A stretch of DNA of 64,000 nt from Meghimatium bilineatum (Eukaryota; Mollusca; Gastropoda; Stylommatophora; Philomycidae). Position 1 is the stretch's first letter. The number at the start of each line of letters is the position of its first letter. The DNA is taken from NCBI GenBank assembly GCA_034231615.1, contig CM067298.1:66855591-66919590 (forward strand), given 5' to 3'. Both the position numbers and the translations under genes were made by a program. The notes below the pieces were generated by a model. The model made no database searches, was not told where the DNA came from, and saw only the letters and a list, made by a program, of their open reading frames with translations. Shown here piece after piece: positions 1 through 12,169 of this stretch.

Positions 1-439
1 AATTAAAAAAAAAGGTGGGGGTTAAGGGTATATACAAAATGAACAGTCAAAATTAAAATAAGACGTATGGACAATTTTTAAAAATAAAAATGTTTACCCT
101 TCATATGAAATATGATAAATTTATAGTTTACTTTGACCATTGTCATTTTTATTAAATGGGGAAGGGGGGGGGGGTGTGGTGTGTGCGCATTATTTCTTCT
201 TTTTTTATGCTTTGGTGTTTCTCGTTGTGCTAATCATGAAGCTATATTATATAAGCATTTAAGATTCTCAAAAGAATTGACCAAAAATAGGTGTGATGGG
301 CTTTTTCATATTATAAATCATATTTCCATGGAAATTAAGTTTCTTTATCTAGGGACAGCATTAAAATAAAGTAATAAAATTTAGGATTAAAAATGTGAGG
401 ATAAAGCTTATACCCACGTACCACCAGAAAAAAACTGTG

Positions 440-506
<67 letters not shown>

Positions 507-578
507 AGAGTTAAGACTACACAAATGAAGTGGCACATAAGGTATTATAATTCACAAATGAGTGTCTTATGCAAAATA
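1..578. other. AT-rich spacer with a dinucleotide run
   Basis: No gene is visible. A short G-run lies near 164-174 and an (AT)n microsatellite at about 439-501. The reading frames here are low-complexity. Confidence 0.6.
439..501. repeat. (TA)n microsatellite
   Basis: About 30 uninterrupted TA units. Likely length-variable between individuals. Confidence 0.95.
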
Positions 579-1898
579 TGAGGCATGTTGAAATGAAACC
601 CACCCGTGCTGCATCACTTATGACAGCACATGAGGAGTGTGAAGATATAACTGATGTAATAAGTAAACATCAATAGAACAAATAGTCACATGGTCATTCT
701 CTTCATTGGTTATTTTCCTGTGCAGGTAGTCAACAACATGGCCAATGTGATCATTAATCCGTCCAAATTTGACCAATGGGGAGTAACTCAGTTTCTTACA
801 GCTGAAGAATATCGACCAACCAACATTCATCAAAGGTGGTGTATGGAGAAAAATGTGTTTCGAAGATTACAGTGAATAATTGGGCAAGAATTTTTGGGAC
901 GGTCGACAGGTAACAAATGACTTTCTGCTGTGAGCTCAGGAAAGTGTTGTTGTGACAGAAGAAGCCATCACCAAGATGGATGCATCAATACTGTTCACTG
1001 TTGTCGAAGTTTGCGTTCGCTAGCTAATGAATTCTCTGTGTCATTTGGAACACAGAGAAAATGATTGTTTGGAAGATACTGAAGTATCGGAAAGTGTGTT
1101 CTCTGTGGGTGTCATGGTTGTTGACTAAACAACATTAGGAAGAATGAGTGGGGTGGAGTTGAACCATTTGCAGCATTACCATGCAGAAGGTGATGTATTT
1201 CTGCCATGAATAGTGGTAGGTAAAGATTTGTGGTGTCACCATTTTGAGTCATGTAGCAAAGAGCCAGCATGCAATGGAAATATCCTGGATCACTGAATTC
1301 AAATCTCAAATTTCTGCAGGAAAGGTTATGGTTATTGCCTGTTTTTGCAAAGTAGGACTCTTGTTGGTGTACTTTAAAGAACCTAGATCAATGCTATCAT
1401 ATACAAGCACATGCTAGAAAATCATACAGCCATCAAGAATAGGTGGCCGGGCATGTTGTTGTATGGTGTCATTCTTTTGCATGACAATACTCGCCGGGTT
1501 GGTTTTCTGTCACAACAATACGTACCTTACCCGGCCGCATAAGATCATTTGTTATCTGTCGTCCTTCCCAAAACATTCTTGCTTAATCCTTCACTGTTCT
1601 CTTCAAAATTTAAAACACATTTTCCACCATACACTGCCTGCATTCTTTGATGAATCTTGGTTGATCGACATTTTTCAGTTGTAAGAAACTGAACTACTGC
1701 TCGTTAGCAAAATTTGGATGCATTTGTCATCATACTGGCCATGTTGTTGACTACCTGCACAGGACACTAAGTGTAAGAAGAGAATGACCAAATGACCAAT
1801 TTTTCATCAATTGTATTTATTACATTAATGTCTTCATACTCCTTGCATTCTAGCATTGGTGACGCAACACTGGTGACTTACATTTTAACATGCCTTGT
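579..1898 (+). mobile_element. Foldback mariner-like DNA transposon, broken
   Basis: Plus-strand frames from about 690 to 1530 read as a mariner transposase in pieces: a helix-turn-helix start with W-G-V-T-Q-F-L-T-A-E-E, a middle with C-S-L-W-V-P and Q-H-Y-H-A-E-G-D, and an L-L-H-D-N motif near 1475. From about 1530 to 1898 the sequence is an inverted copy of the first 340 bases, so the element has two head ends facing outward. The outermost bases match as inverted repeats around AGGCATGTT. Several frame breaks make it dead. Confidence 0.75.
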
Positions 1899-1914
1899 AT
1901 AATAATAAACATAA

Positions 1915-2243
1915 TCAAAGTATCATGTCCAGAGTTAGAGGAGATGGGTCTAAGAACTGTTTGTTTTCACTGTACTCTAGAGAAATCTCTTGGGAAGTGT
2001 CTGGCAGACAAAAATGTGCAGCTTGGGAGTGCTTCATCAGATCCCACTTCCTCTTGGAAGAATATGAACAATGAGGGCAGTTATATTTCACAAGGTAGGC
2101 TTCATGTTTCTCCATCCAGTGACGTCGGAAAAGTGATATGCTAGCTATTTTTTTCACTCTGCAACCTGTAACAGGACATCCATCGTTTGCTTTCCACAAC
2201 TCAACCCTTCGTATAGAACTGTTTTCCGCCGTGTTCATTTGCC
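1915..2243 (-). CDS. Terminal exon A1, C-x4-C finger family, most distal exon
   Basis: 108 residues, acceptor TCTTATGTACTCTTGTAG above 2243. First finger C-P-V-T-G-C, thirteen residues, H-W-M-E-K-H; second CPHC-x12-H-x4-H. The tail N-K-Q-F-L-D-P-S-P-L-T-L ends three residues before the stop. A mariner copy begins about 16 bases past the stop, so nearly the whole 3' UTR would be transposon sequence, including an AATAAA at 1816-1821. It is the last variant exon seen in this direction; whether more lie below position 1 is unknown. Confidence 0.8.
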
Positions 2244-3069
2244 CTACAAGAGTACATAAGAATTGTGATGACAAACTATTTAATATAAATTTTTTTATCA
2301 AATTCTATATTCCAAATATTTATGTGCAAGTATATTGAGTTAGAAAAATATGATTGTAGTTACAAAAGATCTAGACTACCAATTCTGGAAGGTTCCCATG
2401 AGCAAACTCATCACAATATATTTATTTCTGATTAAAACAACACAAAGTAGTGGAAGTGTAGTCTCCTTAATCATTGTAATGCACAAGTAATTTATAAATA
2501 TGTGCACACACATTCAGAAAATGAAGTCCAGTAGCAGAATCACTGTAGCTCTACTAAACAGATTCATTGCATGTACATCACTTTAAATACTGAAAATGTT
2601 TAAGAGATCACTGGTCAGGACAGTGTCTGCCTTTATGTTAACCACTGATTAGAATATCAGATAATTTCTTTCAACTAACGTCATCAGGAAACAGAACACT
2701 GAAATAGTTAACAATGTGAATAATTTGGGTAAAACTTAATGAGATGTATTCAGTTGAGAATTGAAACAAAGGATGGATGCTCTTCTTGGTGACTTATTTC
2801 ATACTTCAAAAGTTAGATTACTGTAATACAAATTAAAAGCATTTGCTATTGAAACATTATATCTCAAACAAATATAAGTGCAGTAACCAACAAAATAGAG
2901 TAAACTTAGCTTAGTCACTAATATTCCTACTGGCTTATCATCTAGAGATTTTTCGTGCTAGCCTAGACTATCCAGTTGTAGACCTAAATATACTATCAAC
3001 AAATTCAACCACGCATGCACATACTTGTGCAAGTATGCATACAGCACACATAATGTAGGCTTATATACA
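2244..3069. other. Intron, no feature seen
   Basis: AT-rich sequence upstream of exon A1's acceptor in the direction of transcription. I see no finger motif or recognisable repeat. Confidence 0.5.
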
Positions 3070-3240
3070 TATGAATTCTTTCCTGTTATAATAATTTGGT
3101 CCAGACTGACAAAATATGTATGTAATAACAGAAATTCACTATATACAAACAAAAATAATAAACATAATCGGGAAATTTGAAAAGTATTGCTATATAGGGA
3201 AATTGTAAAATAATGCGCTTTAGAGGGATTCCACTCTGTA
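3070..3240. mobile_element. pogo-like palindromic MITE, copy 1
   Basis: An antiparallel match to the copies at 19091, 52991 and 58327: a GAATTC..CTGTTATAA end, a middle with GTAATAACAGAAATTC, and an outer end with GCGCTTTAGAGGGATTCC. The ends are degraded. The family is short and non-coding, with TIRs close to the pogo/Tigger type TACAGTAAAAT. Confidence 0.6.
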
Positions 3241-3241
3241 A

Positions 3242-3332
3242 AATCATCATATTCTCAGCCATAAATATATATGTAATCATCATGTTCTCAGCCACTCAAC
3301 ATATATAACCATAATTTTAAGCCCCACCTACA
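3242..3332 (+). repeat. Flanking repeat, left part
   Basis: Two partial units of a sequence with ATGTTCTCAGCCACTCAA and TATATAACCATAATTTT. The same sequence continues at 5287-5395 on the other side of the mariner, so the transposon split a small tandem repeat. Confidence 0.65.
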
Positions 3333-4208
3333 TACAAGGTAGATTCAAAAAGTTCCAGGAATTAGTGGATTATATAGAAATAAGTAAGAATATAATTATC
3401 TACATTACATTTCCTTCAAAGTAGTTCCCTTTGGTAACTACACACTTTTGTCAATGTGCTGGAATCATTTGTGGAACCAATTCTTTGATACCTCTCTCAG
3501 CAGCCTAATCACATTCATGATAATGTCATCTGCACCCTTGAATCTCTGTCCTTTCAGTGCTGATTTAAGTCGAGGGAATAAGAAAAAAATCAGCCAGTAC
3601 AAAGTCGTGAGAATATGGAGTTCCAAGGTAAACACATTGTGCCAGTGCATTGTCATGCAGTATAATCCAATTATTTGTTCTAGTTGTTTTCTTCTGATTG
3701 TATCTCTTAGACAACGGAGATATCAGTGTACAGTTCCTTGTTAACCGTTCAGTCTTCAGGAATGAAATCATGAAAGGCAATGCCCTGATTAAAAAATAAC
3801 TTTTCTTTTGTTCTTGTCCAAATGGAATAATTATGTCTGGGAAGATGCAAAGTATTTTCATTCAGAGGACTGATATTTTGTCTGAGGATCGTACAAAAAC
3901 GGCAGATCTCATCTTCTGTGATTATGTTGAAAAAATTGCTACCTTGATCGGCCATAGTTATTAGGTCTCATGCCAGTGTCTATCTCATTTCTTTCTGCTC
4001 AGGAGATAACGTTTTGGGAACCATGTGTTGGCAAACACGGTGCATATACAGTTCATTGTGGACCAACTTCAACGATTGTCAAAACCATTGTAATACTTTA
4101 GAAATACAGCAACCATGGGGATAGTGTTACTTAGAATAACTCATCTGGGATAATATTCCAAAATGGCAGCACCCATGACATACAGTCTCTTCATATTATT
4201 TTGACAAT

Positions 4209-4282
4209 CATCATCATCGTCAGGTGCCATGCCGACTAGCGTAGCCGGTCATGGCTCTCCACAGCTCTCTGTCGCACAGTAC
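4209..4282 (-). mobile_element. 5'-truncated LINE or SINE tail with target-site duplication
   Basis: A 74-base insert flanked by TTTGACAAT on both sides (4200-4208 and 4283-4291). Read on the minus strand it ends with a GATGATGATG-type tail, typical of a retroposed 3' end. A related but degraded sequence with AAGTGCCATGCCGATTGG lies near 59930. Confidence 0.75.
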
Positions 4283-4581
4283 TTTGACAATATTAATCTT
4301 GAAAGAACCACATTTTTGGAAGGTGAGATTTAATTATAGAAAGCAATGTAAATCCATGCCCAGCATTGTAATAGGTAGGATTTCACTCATGAAATAGCTT
4401 TGGGGTTCTCAAATTCATTTAGAATACACAAACATTCATTACTATACATGACAAATTTTAAAGACTGTACTGCAACTGTTTCAAAATCTATGAACACCTT
4501 TGTTAATAGGAGATAAATATAAATAAACAAAATGTCAAAGGATGTCCGACAAAGTGGAGAGTGCCACAGTAACCAAACGAA

Positions 4582-4988
4582 TAAGTGATAAATACTGCAT
4601 AGAGTGTAAAGATTATTATTAAAGCCTATCAATGTAAAAAATAAATAAATGGTAATAAACAAAAGAACAAGGACTTCATTTACATTCCAGTCCAACTGGG
4701 ACCTTTCTCAAGAAACACATAAACATTAAACAAGAAACATAGAAATGTAAATGATTATTTGGAAACATCCTTCTTACAGTAAAAATTCCAAGTAATGTGA
4801 GAAGGACATTGAATAATCATTTACATTTTGATATTTCTTGTTCAATGTTATTCTTGAGAAAAGTCCCTGTTGAACAGGAATGTGGAAAGAAGTCCTTGTT
4901 CTTCAATTTATTGCTATTAATTTATTTTTTATATTGATAGCCTTTAATAGTAACAATTGTACCTTATGTAGTATTTATCACTTACCAA
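4582..4988. mobile_element. Foldback hairpin element inside the mariner
   Basis: Two arms of about 190 bases are inverted copies: AGTGATAAATACTGCA at the left pairs with the complement of the right end at 4965-4985. Both contain CAAGGACTTC and CTCAAGAA in matching order. No coding potential. It interrupts the mariner's N-terminal region. A single arm is also found at 29533-29697. Confidence 0.75.
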
Positions 4989-5286
4989 GAGATAAGTATG
5001 CTCCGAGTTGCTGGCCAGTAAAGTTAGTGTCTCTGAGGGTGAATTCACAAGCAAAACAAAAAATTTGACATTTGTACGTTGTTCAGTCAAGAAGATTTTC
5101 AACTCTGATGATGCAGCTAACACACAAACAAACATCTTTATCTTTTCTTCAAAAGTATATATGGTCATGTCTGCCATATTCTTTCGTCAAGGTCATTACC
5201 AACTTCTAAACGTATAATCTGCATAGCATCATCTTTCATTCAAACACTAGTCAACTATTCTGGGAACTTTTTGGAGCCACCTTGCA

Positions 5287-5395
5287 AATCATCATGTTCT
5301 CATCCTCCAAATACTTATATTCTCACCCAATCATGCTCCCAGCCACTCAATATATATAACCATAATTTTCAGCCACTTCTACATATATTATCAAC
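5287..5395 (+). repeat. Flanking repeat, right part
   Basis: Contains ATCATCATGTTCTCA, CAGCCACTCAATATATAT and AACCATAATTTTCAGCC, the same units as 3242-3332. Confidence 0.65.
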
Positions 5396-5399
5396 TTTT

Positions 5400-7293
5400 A
5401 ACGCAAAACAACATATTTTTAGGACTGTCAAAAAAAAGGATTAAAACTGACAAAAAGTAATATTTAAACATCTCTTTCTCAATTCATTTTCCAATTGTTT
5501 TAACCAGCATCGAAATATTAACATGTATACCATTCGACATCTTCTAGAGGAGAATTATGAATACAATTACAATCTTGGTTCAGCTTGATATTTATACTAT
5601 CATTAGCCATGTAGTCCTAAAGTATATGGCCAGAGTTTGTCATACCACTTTCAGGGGAATATTTACTTGTGTGACATTTTAGCAACATTATTGTGCAAGG
5701 TTCTGTTAAGAACAATATTATTAAGTAATAAACACTGAAGCACAAATTATGAGTATACAAGGACAAAGTTTTTGCCTATATGGAAAACAAAAATAAATAT
5801 TTTTTTTAAAATGCTAGAAAGATAAATCGTCAACTAGAATAGAACATTTATTTGCTAAACAATGGAAGCAAGTAGAAATACAAATGATAAAACAGGAAAA
5901 ATCAGACATTTTTAAAGAAATGGTAAGTCAATTTATACATTATATCTTTACTGAAACTTTACAGCAAATAATACTGAAAAAATAAACTCGTTTTATAAGA
6001 CTCATTTATTTTTCATAAAATAAGCTCATAATACAGAAAAACGTTTAACATAGAATTCATGTTAAATCAGATCAAACAAAAAATAATAAATAATCTGGCC
6101 ACTCTTTGTAGGTCTGTATTTTACGTGTTACACTTGAACAAGGCACACAGATAATGAATTAATGTTAGGCAAGAATACAAACTTGTCTCACTGCTGTTGA
6201 CCAATATATTAAAATCTCACTGCCCAATTTAAAAGAAACATAATTGTCACTCATCTTTAGCACTTCTGGTGGTTGCAATCATTAACTCAAAAACAGACAA
6301 TTTTCTACATCTTAAATTTAGAATTACCACATTCTATGTTTGATCAACTAAATCTGCCATTGTCTATCCCTTCTAAGACATTGACAGTCTGTCTATCTAA
6401 CAAGTTTTTTATTTAACCTCCATTTCGTATCTACATAGCACTATTATTGTCCATAAATACTGTTCCTCTAACATGCAAGAAAATACAACACAGTTCCATC
6501 ATAGGTCTAAAACTGATCACCCTTTTGTTACAAATTGGGATAACAAATAACAAATTGGGACCATAACTATTTCCTGATGGGACTGCTTTTACCCACTTGC
6601 TAAATTATCAGGAAGGTAATGTTTCCTATTCTTCAGAATAATTAAAATTGCTTGTAACTATTTGCCATTTTTTTTTTACAAGGATGACGACCTATTTACC
6701 AATATGGCTACTCACATTGACTGGTTTGTGGTTCTGCAGTAAAACTATGTTATACTTAGTTTCATATCTCTCCTTTTTATGTTCAGGTTTACTCGTCTTA
6801 AGTTTCCAGCAGCCAGGTTTCCACTTTGTAGTCAGAAGATTCCTTAAGGTATTCAAAGCTGCTGAAACTTAATTTACCTCTTCTACTTCCACTAGATTGT
6901 CAAACATGTCACAAGGTCATAGTGTCTTCCTCATAGCTATTGCCTCAACTCTGTATCCTCTGTACCATTCACAGTCAGTCTTTGCTCGTTGTATGTTTGT
7001 GCAGCCCTAAGTGCAGTGCAGCTGTTTGGATTCCAGATCCACATGGACATTAATTTAATTTACTGTAAATTAAACAAAACAGGTGGCATAATAATTAAAC
7101 CATTTACATTATGCGGAAAAAGTAGCAGGTTCAAATCCAGCTCATGACACCTTGTTTACAAGTGCATTTCTGAGGAAATCTCTGAGGAAATTCTCTATGT
7201 CTTTGAACACTTCAAACAAAAAAAGGTGCAATAATAATGTTACATAGTGCTACATTACATAATAATATCCTACATATTGCTAAACACACATGA
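5400..7293. other. Intron, no gene seen
   Basis: AT-rich. A small local duplication (ACAAATTGGGA twice) lies near 6530-6560. A degraded tRNA-like B box (CAGGTTCAAATCCAG) occurs near 7127. No finger exon is visible. Confidence 0.5.
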
Positions 7294-7628
7294 TTAACAC
7301 GATTTCTGTGCTTCTGGTACTCCTAATATTGTTTCCAGGGTGAATGGCCAAGGATCCAAAAATTGCTTATTAGGTCGACATTCAGTCCTTAGTTCCATTG
7401 GGTTAAGGTGTATTCCGTGGTCCTGAAGGGCATGCTGGGAAATATCTTTTCTTTCTGCATGTCTCCAACTGCACTTAGGGCATATGAATTCCACTGATAC
7501 TTTTGCATGCTTTTTCTTCCAATGTTCAAAAAACTGTAATCTGTTCAAGAAGTGTTTCCCAATACATCCTCTCACTGGGCAAGGATCATTAGGTTGCCAT
7601 GGTGTTAAGAGCATTTGTGTCCTTGTCC
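7294..7628 (-). CDS. Terminal exon A2, C-x4-C finger family
   Basis: 110 residues, acceptor CACTTTTGTTTGTTGACAG above 7628. First finger C-P-V-R-G-C, thirteen residues, H-W-K-K-K-H; second CPKC-x12-H-x4-H. The tail is N-K-Q-F-L-D-P-W-P-F-T-L followed by about a dozen residues. The coding frame continues open into the intron for about 80 bases, so an ATG-based call overextends it. Confidence 0.8.
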
Positions 7629-8139
7629 CTGTCAACAAACAAAAGTGAAACTTGATGATGAATCCAGTGCAACATTGGTTGCAAAACTTTAATATGGAAT
7701 TAGGCGTCAAAAATGCATTTGTATGTAATTATTTTTTATTTTCTGAATCCTACTAGAACCAAAATACTATGATGTACCAAAGTAATTTTTCTATATGTAA
7801 TAAAAAAAAATGACTGACATGGTAGATGTCACATAAAGCAACATTTACAAGAAAATTATGGACAGCTAAAGCAGTAGTGGTATGATTTTCTAACACCAGA
7901 GCAGTCAGATTCTTAAAAAGCTGAGTGCTTGTGGTAAAATGGAATTTTATTAATGGGATATATAAAAAATACATTAGTTTTATTTCTTCAACATTTCTGC
8001 ATAAACATGTGATAGTTGCATTTTTTCACACCTTTAAGTCCATCACATCGGATTCCTGTTTGGGTTTGTTTCCCCTAGTTTTCTGTGTTGCCATGGCCCA
8101 AAAAAATTAACATGTGATAAACAGCAACTAGAGAGGCTT

Positions 8140-8260
8140 TGGAGCAGAAGTGGCTGAAGTCAGATGTATCATTCTGAAAAATGCATATATTACAGCCAAG
8201 CTGTAAACCATGACACAATACATTATATTATCTGAACTACACCCTGTTAACAAGGATTTT
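8140..8260 (+). mobile_element. SINE-B fragment
   Basis: Matches the family at GGCTGAAGTCAGATGTATC and AGCTGTAAACCATGACACAA followed by CTGAACTACACCCTG. Diverged and incomplete. Confidence 0.6.
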
Positions 8261-8559
8261 GAAAACAAAATCAAAAGAGGCCCCTAACCTATGAGTCTGC
8301 AAACTGTCTCAAAACTACAAGTAATCATCAATGTATTGATTCTGTACCAATGAAATTAGACACTAAGACCTCTTTTTTTAAAGAAAAAATTCCAAAAAAT
8401 TAATTATTTTTTCAGTAATTTAGGATGACTCATCTGCATCTGGTCCTTTCCATTGGATTAGCATTGATCCTTTTTATGGAATTAGGAATAATACTATCAA
8501 ACATGTTGATTTAGTGGTGGAGTGGATAGTGAGCATGTCTCACAATCCAAAACTTTGCT

Positions 8560-9010
8560 AAATTAACTTTATAATGACTGTGAAACCTGGATTCTAACTG
8601 GGAATTAGAGAGAAGAATCAAGGGGCGATTGAAAACAAATGTTATAGAGTGTGTTAGCTGTCCATTATCAAGAACATAAGACCAATGTGTTTGTGGATGT
8701 AAAATTAATGTATTAGCGGACAAACATGAACCATTGTTAACAAATATGAAACTCTAGTGGTACGGGCATGTAATGAGACATTACTTGATGACAAAAGATG
8801 TTCTTCAAGGAATGGCGGAGAGTGGAAGAAGATGAGATGGCCAGAAGAAGACACGGATAGCCATAATATCAAGGATTGGAATGGGTGTGAAGTTTCCAAA
8901 TACATCAGGGTGGGGAAAGATAAAGATGTGTGAAGATTTTTCTGCACCAAATGTCTCAATGTGACACCCCTACTACCCTGAAGAGTTATGTATTTTTTAA
9001 TATTTAATTA
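8560..9010 (+). mobile_element. LINE reverse-transcriptase C-terminal fragment
   Basis: Broken plus-strand frames resemble the post-RT part of non-LTR elements: C-E-T-W-I-L-T near 8583, E-H-K-T-N-V-F-V near 8670, a W-Y-G-H-V-like stretch near 8760 and D-N-I-K-D-W-N-G-C-E near 8865. The 3' end has CCCTGAAGAGTTATG, which recurs at 35755. Confidence 0.65.
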
Positions 9011-10252
9011 GCTCACCGTTTGAAAGAAAATCGCTCACAATGTACTAGTGATACAATTGGATGTATTAATCGCTAGTTCTCTATCTATTGTCTTTTCTCA
9101 GCTTTTACTTCTAGGTGTCACAGAATAGAATGCTGCGCAACTTTTTTTAATGACATGATTGTAGCTTGATATGCAATAATATTGTGACGTTTCAACATCA
9201 ATGCACAATTTTTTTGGTTTTCCTCTACCTCCTGTTGCTTACATTTTCATGCCTAAAAATTCAACATAAACTGGATAACAATGTCCTGTACATGATATGC
9301 TTCAGATAATTTTGAATTGTTCAAATATAGATCATTCATGTCTAGTGCTTTTCTTTGCCACTTTCCAGTGCAGAACATACTGCAATAATTAACAAAGAGT
9401 ATTAATAACATAAAGTCTATGCAGTTAGAATAACCTTGTATAGTCATAGGTAAAATATAAAATGAGCATGGCTAGAGTTAAACTCATCTGAAAAATGGGA
9501 GACTAATGAGTTCGAATGTGAGATATACATTATAGAGGAAGTCAATGATAGGATTATTAAACACGTGGATGGTATTCATGCCACTTATTGTCTTGTGTAT
9601 TTATTTATGCTTGTGGATGAAATAATTTTCCATTTTAAATATAATGCTAACTATAAATGCAAGAGACTGATATATCCCTCTGAACACTTGAAGCAGTGGT
9701 AAACCAGATTCACACTTTAAGTCAATATCAAATGCAGCAATAGTACACTACTGCATTTCTTAAATTCCACTTTACATTTTGAGAATGACCATATGATAAC
9801 AAAAGTAACAAAGAATTTATAACATTAACTCAATTATTGTAATATATATTCTTTACTGCCAGGCTCTGTGGCTGATAGGTAGTGTGTCCTCTTTATGGTC
9901 AAGATATCTGGTTCAATTTCAGCATGTGGCAGGCATTTGGAAAGAAATGACAATCACAATCTACTGAACATAAATATTGCTTATAAAATCACTACAGGCA
10001 AACAAATTTGATATAGATCTACACATCTAGAATAGGACATGGTACCAAATTCTTTACAGGATGAAAAAGTAGCCTAAAAAACACATACAATTAATTAACT
10101 TAATTTAAAACAATCATATCCATGTTTTCAATTCAGTTTGGTCTGCAACAAAATTCATACAAATGGAAATCAATGTTGGCTATGAGTTCGTTGAAGTAAT
10201 CAGTAGTAATCTTATGAAATAACAAAATGAATATCCTTATTTGTGCATGTGT
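9011..10252. other. Intron with weak tRNA-like remnants
   Basis: No gene. Possible tRNA-derived SINE remnants lie near 9505 (GAGTTCGAATGTGAG) and 9905-9925 (CTGGTTCAATTTCAGC). Both are too degraded for a family call. Confidence 0.4.
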
Positions 10253-10345
10253 TTCTTCTTCTTCAACATTCATTTTCAAACTCTTGCTAGATCTCTCTCT
10301 TGTATCAGGACAATGGTCCTAATAATTTTCAGCAGGATGTAGTTC
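10253..10345 (-). mobile_element. SINE-A fragment
   Basis: TTCTTCTTCTTCAACATTC, TCAAACTCTTGCTAGATC and CAGGACAATGGTCCTA place it in the family; it lacks the far half. Confidence 0.65.
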
Positions 10346-10574
10346 TGAAAATGTTTATTATTCAGAAATGCATTGTGTCTTAATTGCATTTTATTTTCTT
10401 TATCCATTTTAATTATGCTAATGGGAGCAGGTATTTCAAAATTGTATATCTTGAATATTCCAGATCTTCACTATTTGTCTGTAGTAACCTACACTCATGA
10501 TTAGTATGTGAAGTCTGGACTGCTTCATTGCTTTGTATAAATCTGTGTTAATAACGTATTTAAAATAACATTAA

Positions 10575-10900
10575 TTATTTTAATTTTATATAATAAATGT
10601 TATTTATTTTGGTATAGTACAAGTAGATGTACTATACATAGTCAAGTTATTTTCCTTGTCTATGTTTGTAACTGTCATGTTCATCATTTAATAATTTAAA
10701 TATTTATTTATTTTAGGGATTTGGTTAGGGTAGTTGTGTTTTGCATAACTAACCCTAACCCCAACCCTAAAAAATAAATACTTCAATTATAAAATGATGA
10801 ACATGAAATTTACAAACATAGACAAGAGAAATAATTAAACATGTGGTGGCATCTACTTGTAATGTTCCTTTATTTTATTTTTTAATTTAAAAATTGGTGA
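10575..10900. mobile_element. Palindromic MITE with telomere-like core
   Basis: The halves are inverted copies around a short loop near 10733-10747. The left half has TTGTCTATGTTTGTAACTG and GATTTGGTTAGGGTAG; the right half has ACTAACCCTAACCCCAACC and ACAAACATAGACAAG. The outer bases pair near ACAAGTAGATG and CATCTACTTGT. No coding frame. Confidence 0.7.
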
Positions 10901-12169
10901 TCCAAGGTTCAATTTCCACTTCAACTAGAAATATTTTGAAATTTCTTTTAGGTATGCTACTGGTCAATTAAAAAAATACCCTATTCTGTAATATACCTCA
11001 ATGGCATGCAAAAGGGAAACTTTAAAAAAAAAAACATTTTAACTATATCGATGAAAAGGATCCTTAACAATTATTAATGTACTAGATTTCTAACACTGGT
11101 GCATGCTTCTATTTCCCAGCTCACAGTGAATCTTTATCTCAAATGGAACATGTCATACAAGGGCAAATCTTGGAAAATAAAAATCAGTCATTGTTATGCT
11201 GACAAACCATCCTTACTATGCTGTAAGTCACAGAATAATCATACAGATCTAACTCTGTATTCCTCATACATACCAATTATGTGAAAAAGAACTTAATCTT
11301 TAGAAAAAATCAATAGTGTAGAACACACATTTAAAATGATAAACTTTTCTTTGTCTTGAACCTCCAGTTGGTTTGAACAAGTTGGAATTATAAGACACAC
11401 TTACTCCTCTACTACGTAGGCATTCAGTTCAATGTACATATTTTTGTCACTCTCAAGGTTATCTTTCATTCTTAATTTATATTATATCTCTTTTCTTAGG
11501 GTATATGCTTAGCCTTTCTCTTTGCTATTTGGTTCAGAACAGTGTCTGAGATGCTACCAATACACAAAGCATTTCAATGATTGGTATATAGATTTATTGC
11601 AGTTTCAATGATCGCCAATTTATTGCAGTTTACTTATCATTATCAAATTCCTAATAAATAATATTGGACAGAATGAACTTGTAGTTTAGTCAGTTGTAAT
11701 CAAAGTTGTGAACAAAATAACATTTTTCACTTAAAACATAAGCTACTATTGTTTACTGAATGGTATCACTAAAGGTAAAGTTAAGTTGAGTTATGAACCA
11801 ACATCATAGCACATGGTTATGTCATAAGCAAGCTGCTCAGCTGAGTGGTTGACCAGAAACCACTTGACTAGCTTTGCCTAAAGCACTTTCTCAGTAGTGA
11901 TGACACCATTTCTTAACATTCCCAGAGCATGAACCTTGGTACCTTAATTCCTTGTGTCTGGGTGAACGAAGAGAGCAATTTCTATTTCAAATAATGAATA
12001 GTGAGTAAACTAAAAACCCAGGTCTGCTGGTTGGTGGATGAGTGACTTGACAGCATCACCGCAATTCCAATCATACCACAATGTCACACCTCTACAATTC
12101 AAGTGGTGATAACATAGAGTAACTGCACACAAAGGATAAACACTATCTAATGTCAAAATCATGGCATAG
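10901..12169. other. Intron, nothing recognised
   Basis: Downstream of exon A3's stop. No finger exon, TIR or repeat match was found by eye. Confidence 0.45.

Larger units (their letters stand above)
3335..5284 (-). mobile_element. Mariner-like transposon with both TIRs and nested insertions
   Basis: Terminal inverted repeats begin CAAGGT and include CAAAAAGTTCC at both ends, matching at about 19 of 22 bases. Minus-strand frames show mariner pieces in order: an N-terminal E-Q-R-T-N-V-K-F-F segment near 5100-5000, I-I-T-E-D-E-I near 3905, L-H-D-N-A near 3655 and A-D-F-F-L-x-P near 3580. Two later insertions lie inside: a LINE tail (4209-4282) and a foldback hairpin (4582-4988). Without them it is about 1.46 kb. 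Frames are broken. Confidence 0.8.

Noticed and set aside
335-538. Tyr/Ile repeat reading frame
   Set aside because: It is the (TA)n run read as codons.
10730-10770. Internal telomere array
   Set aside because: Only one or two units on each side, within a palindromic MITE.
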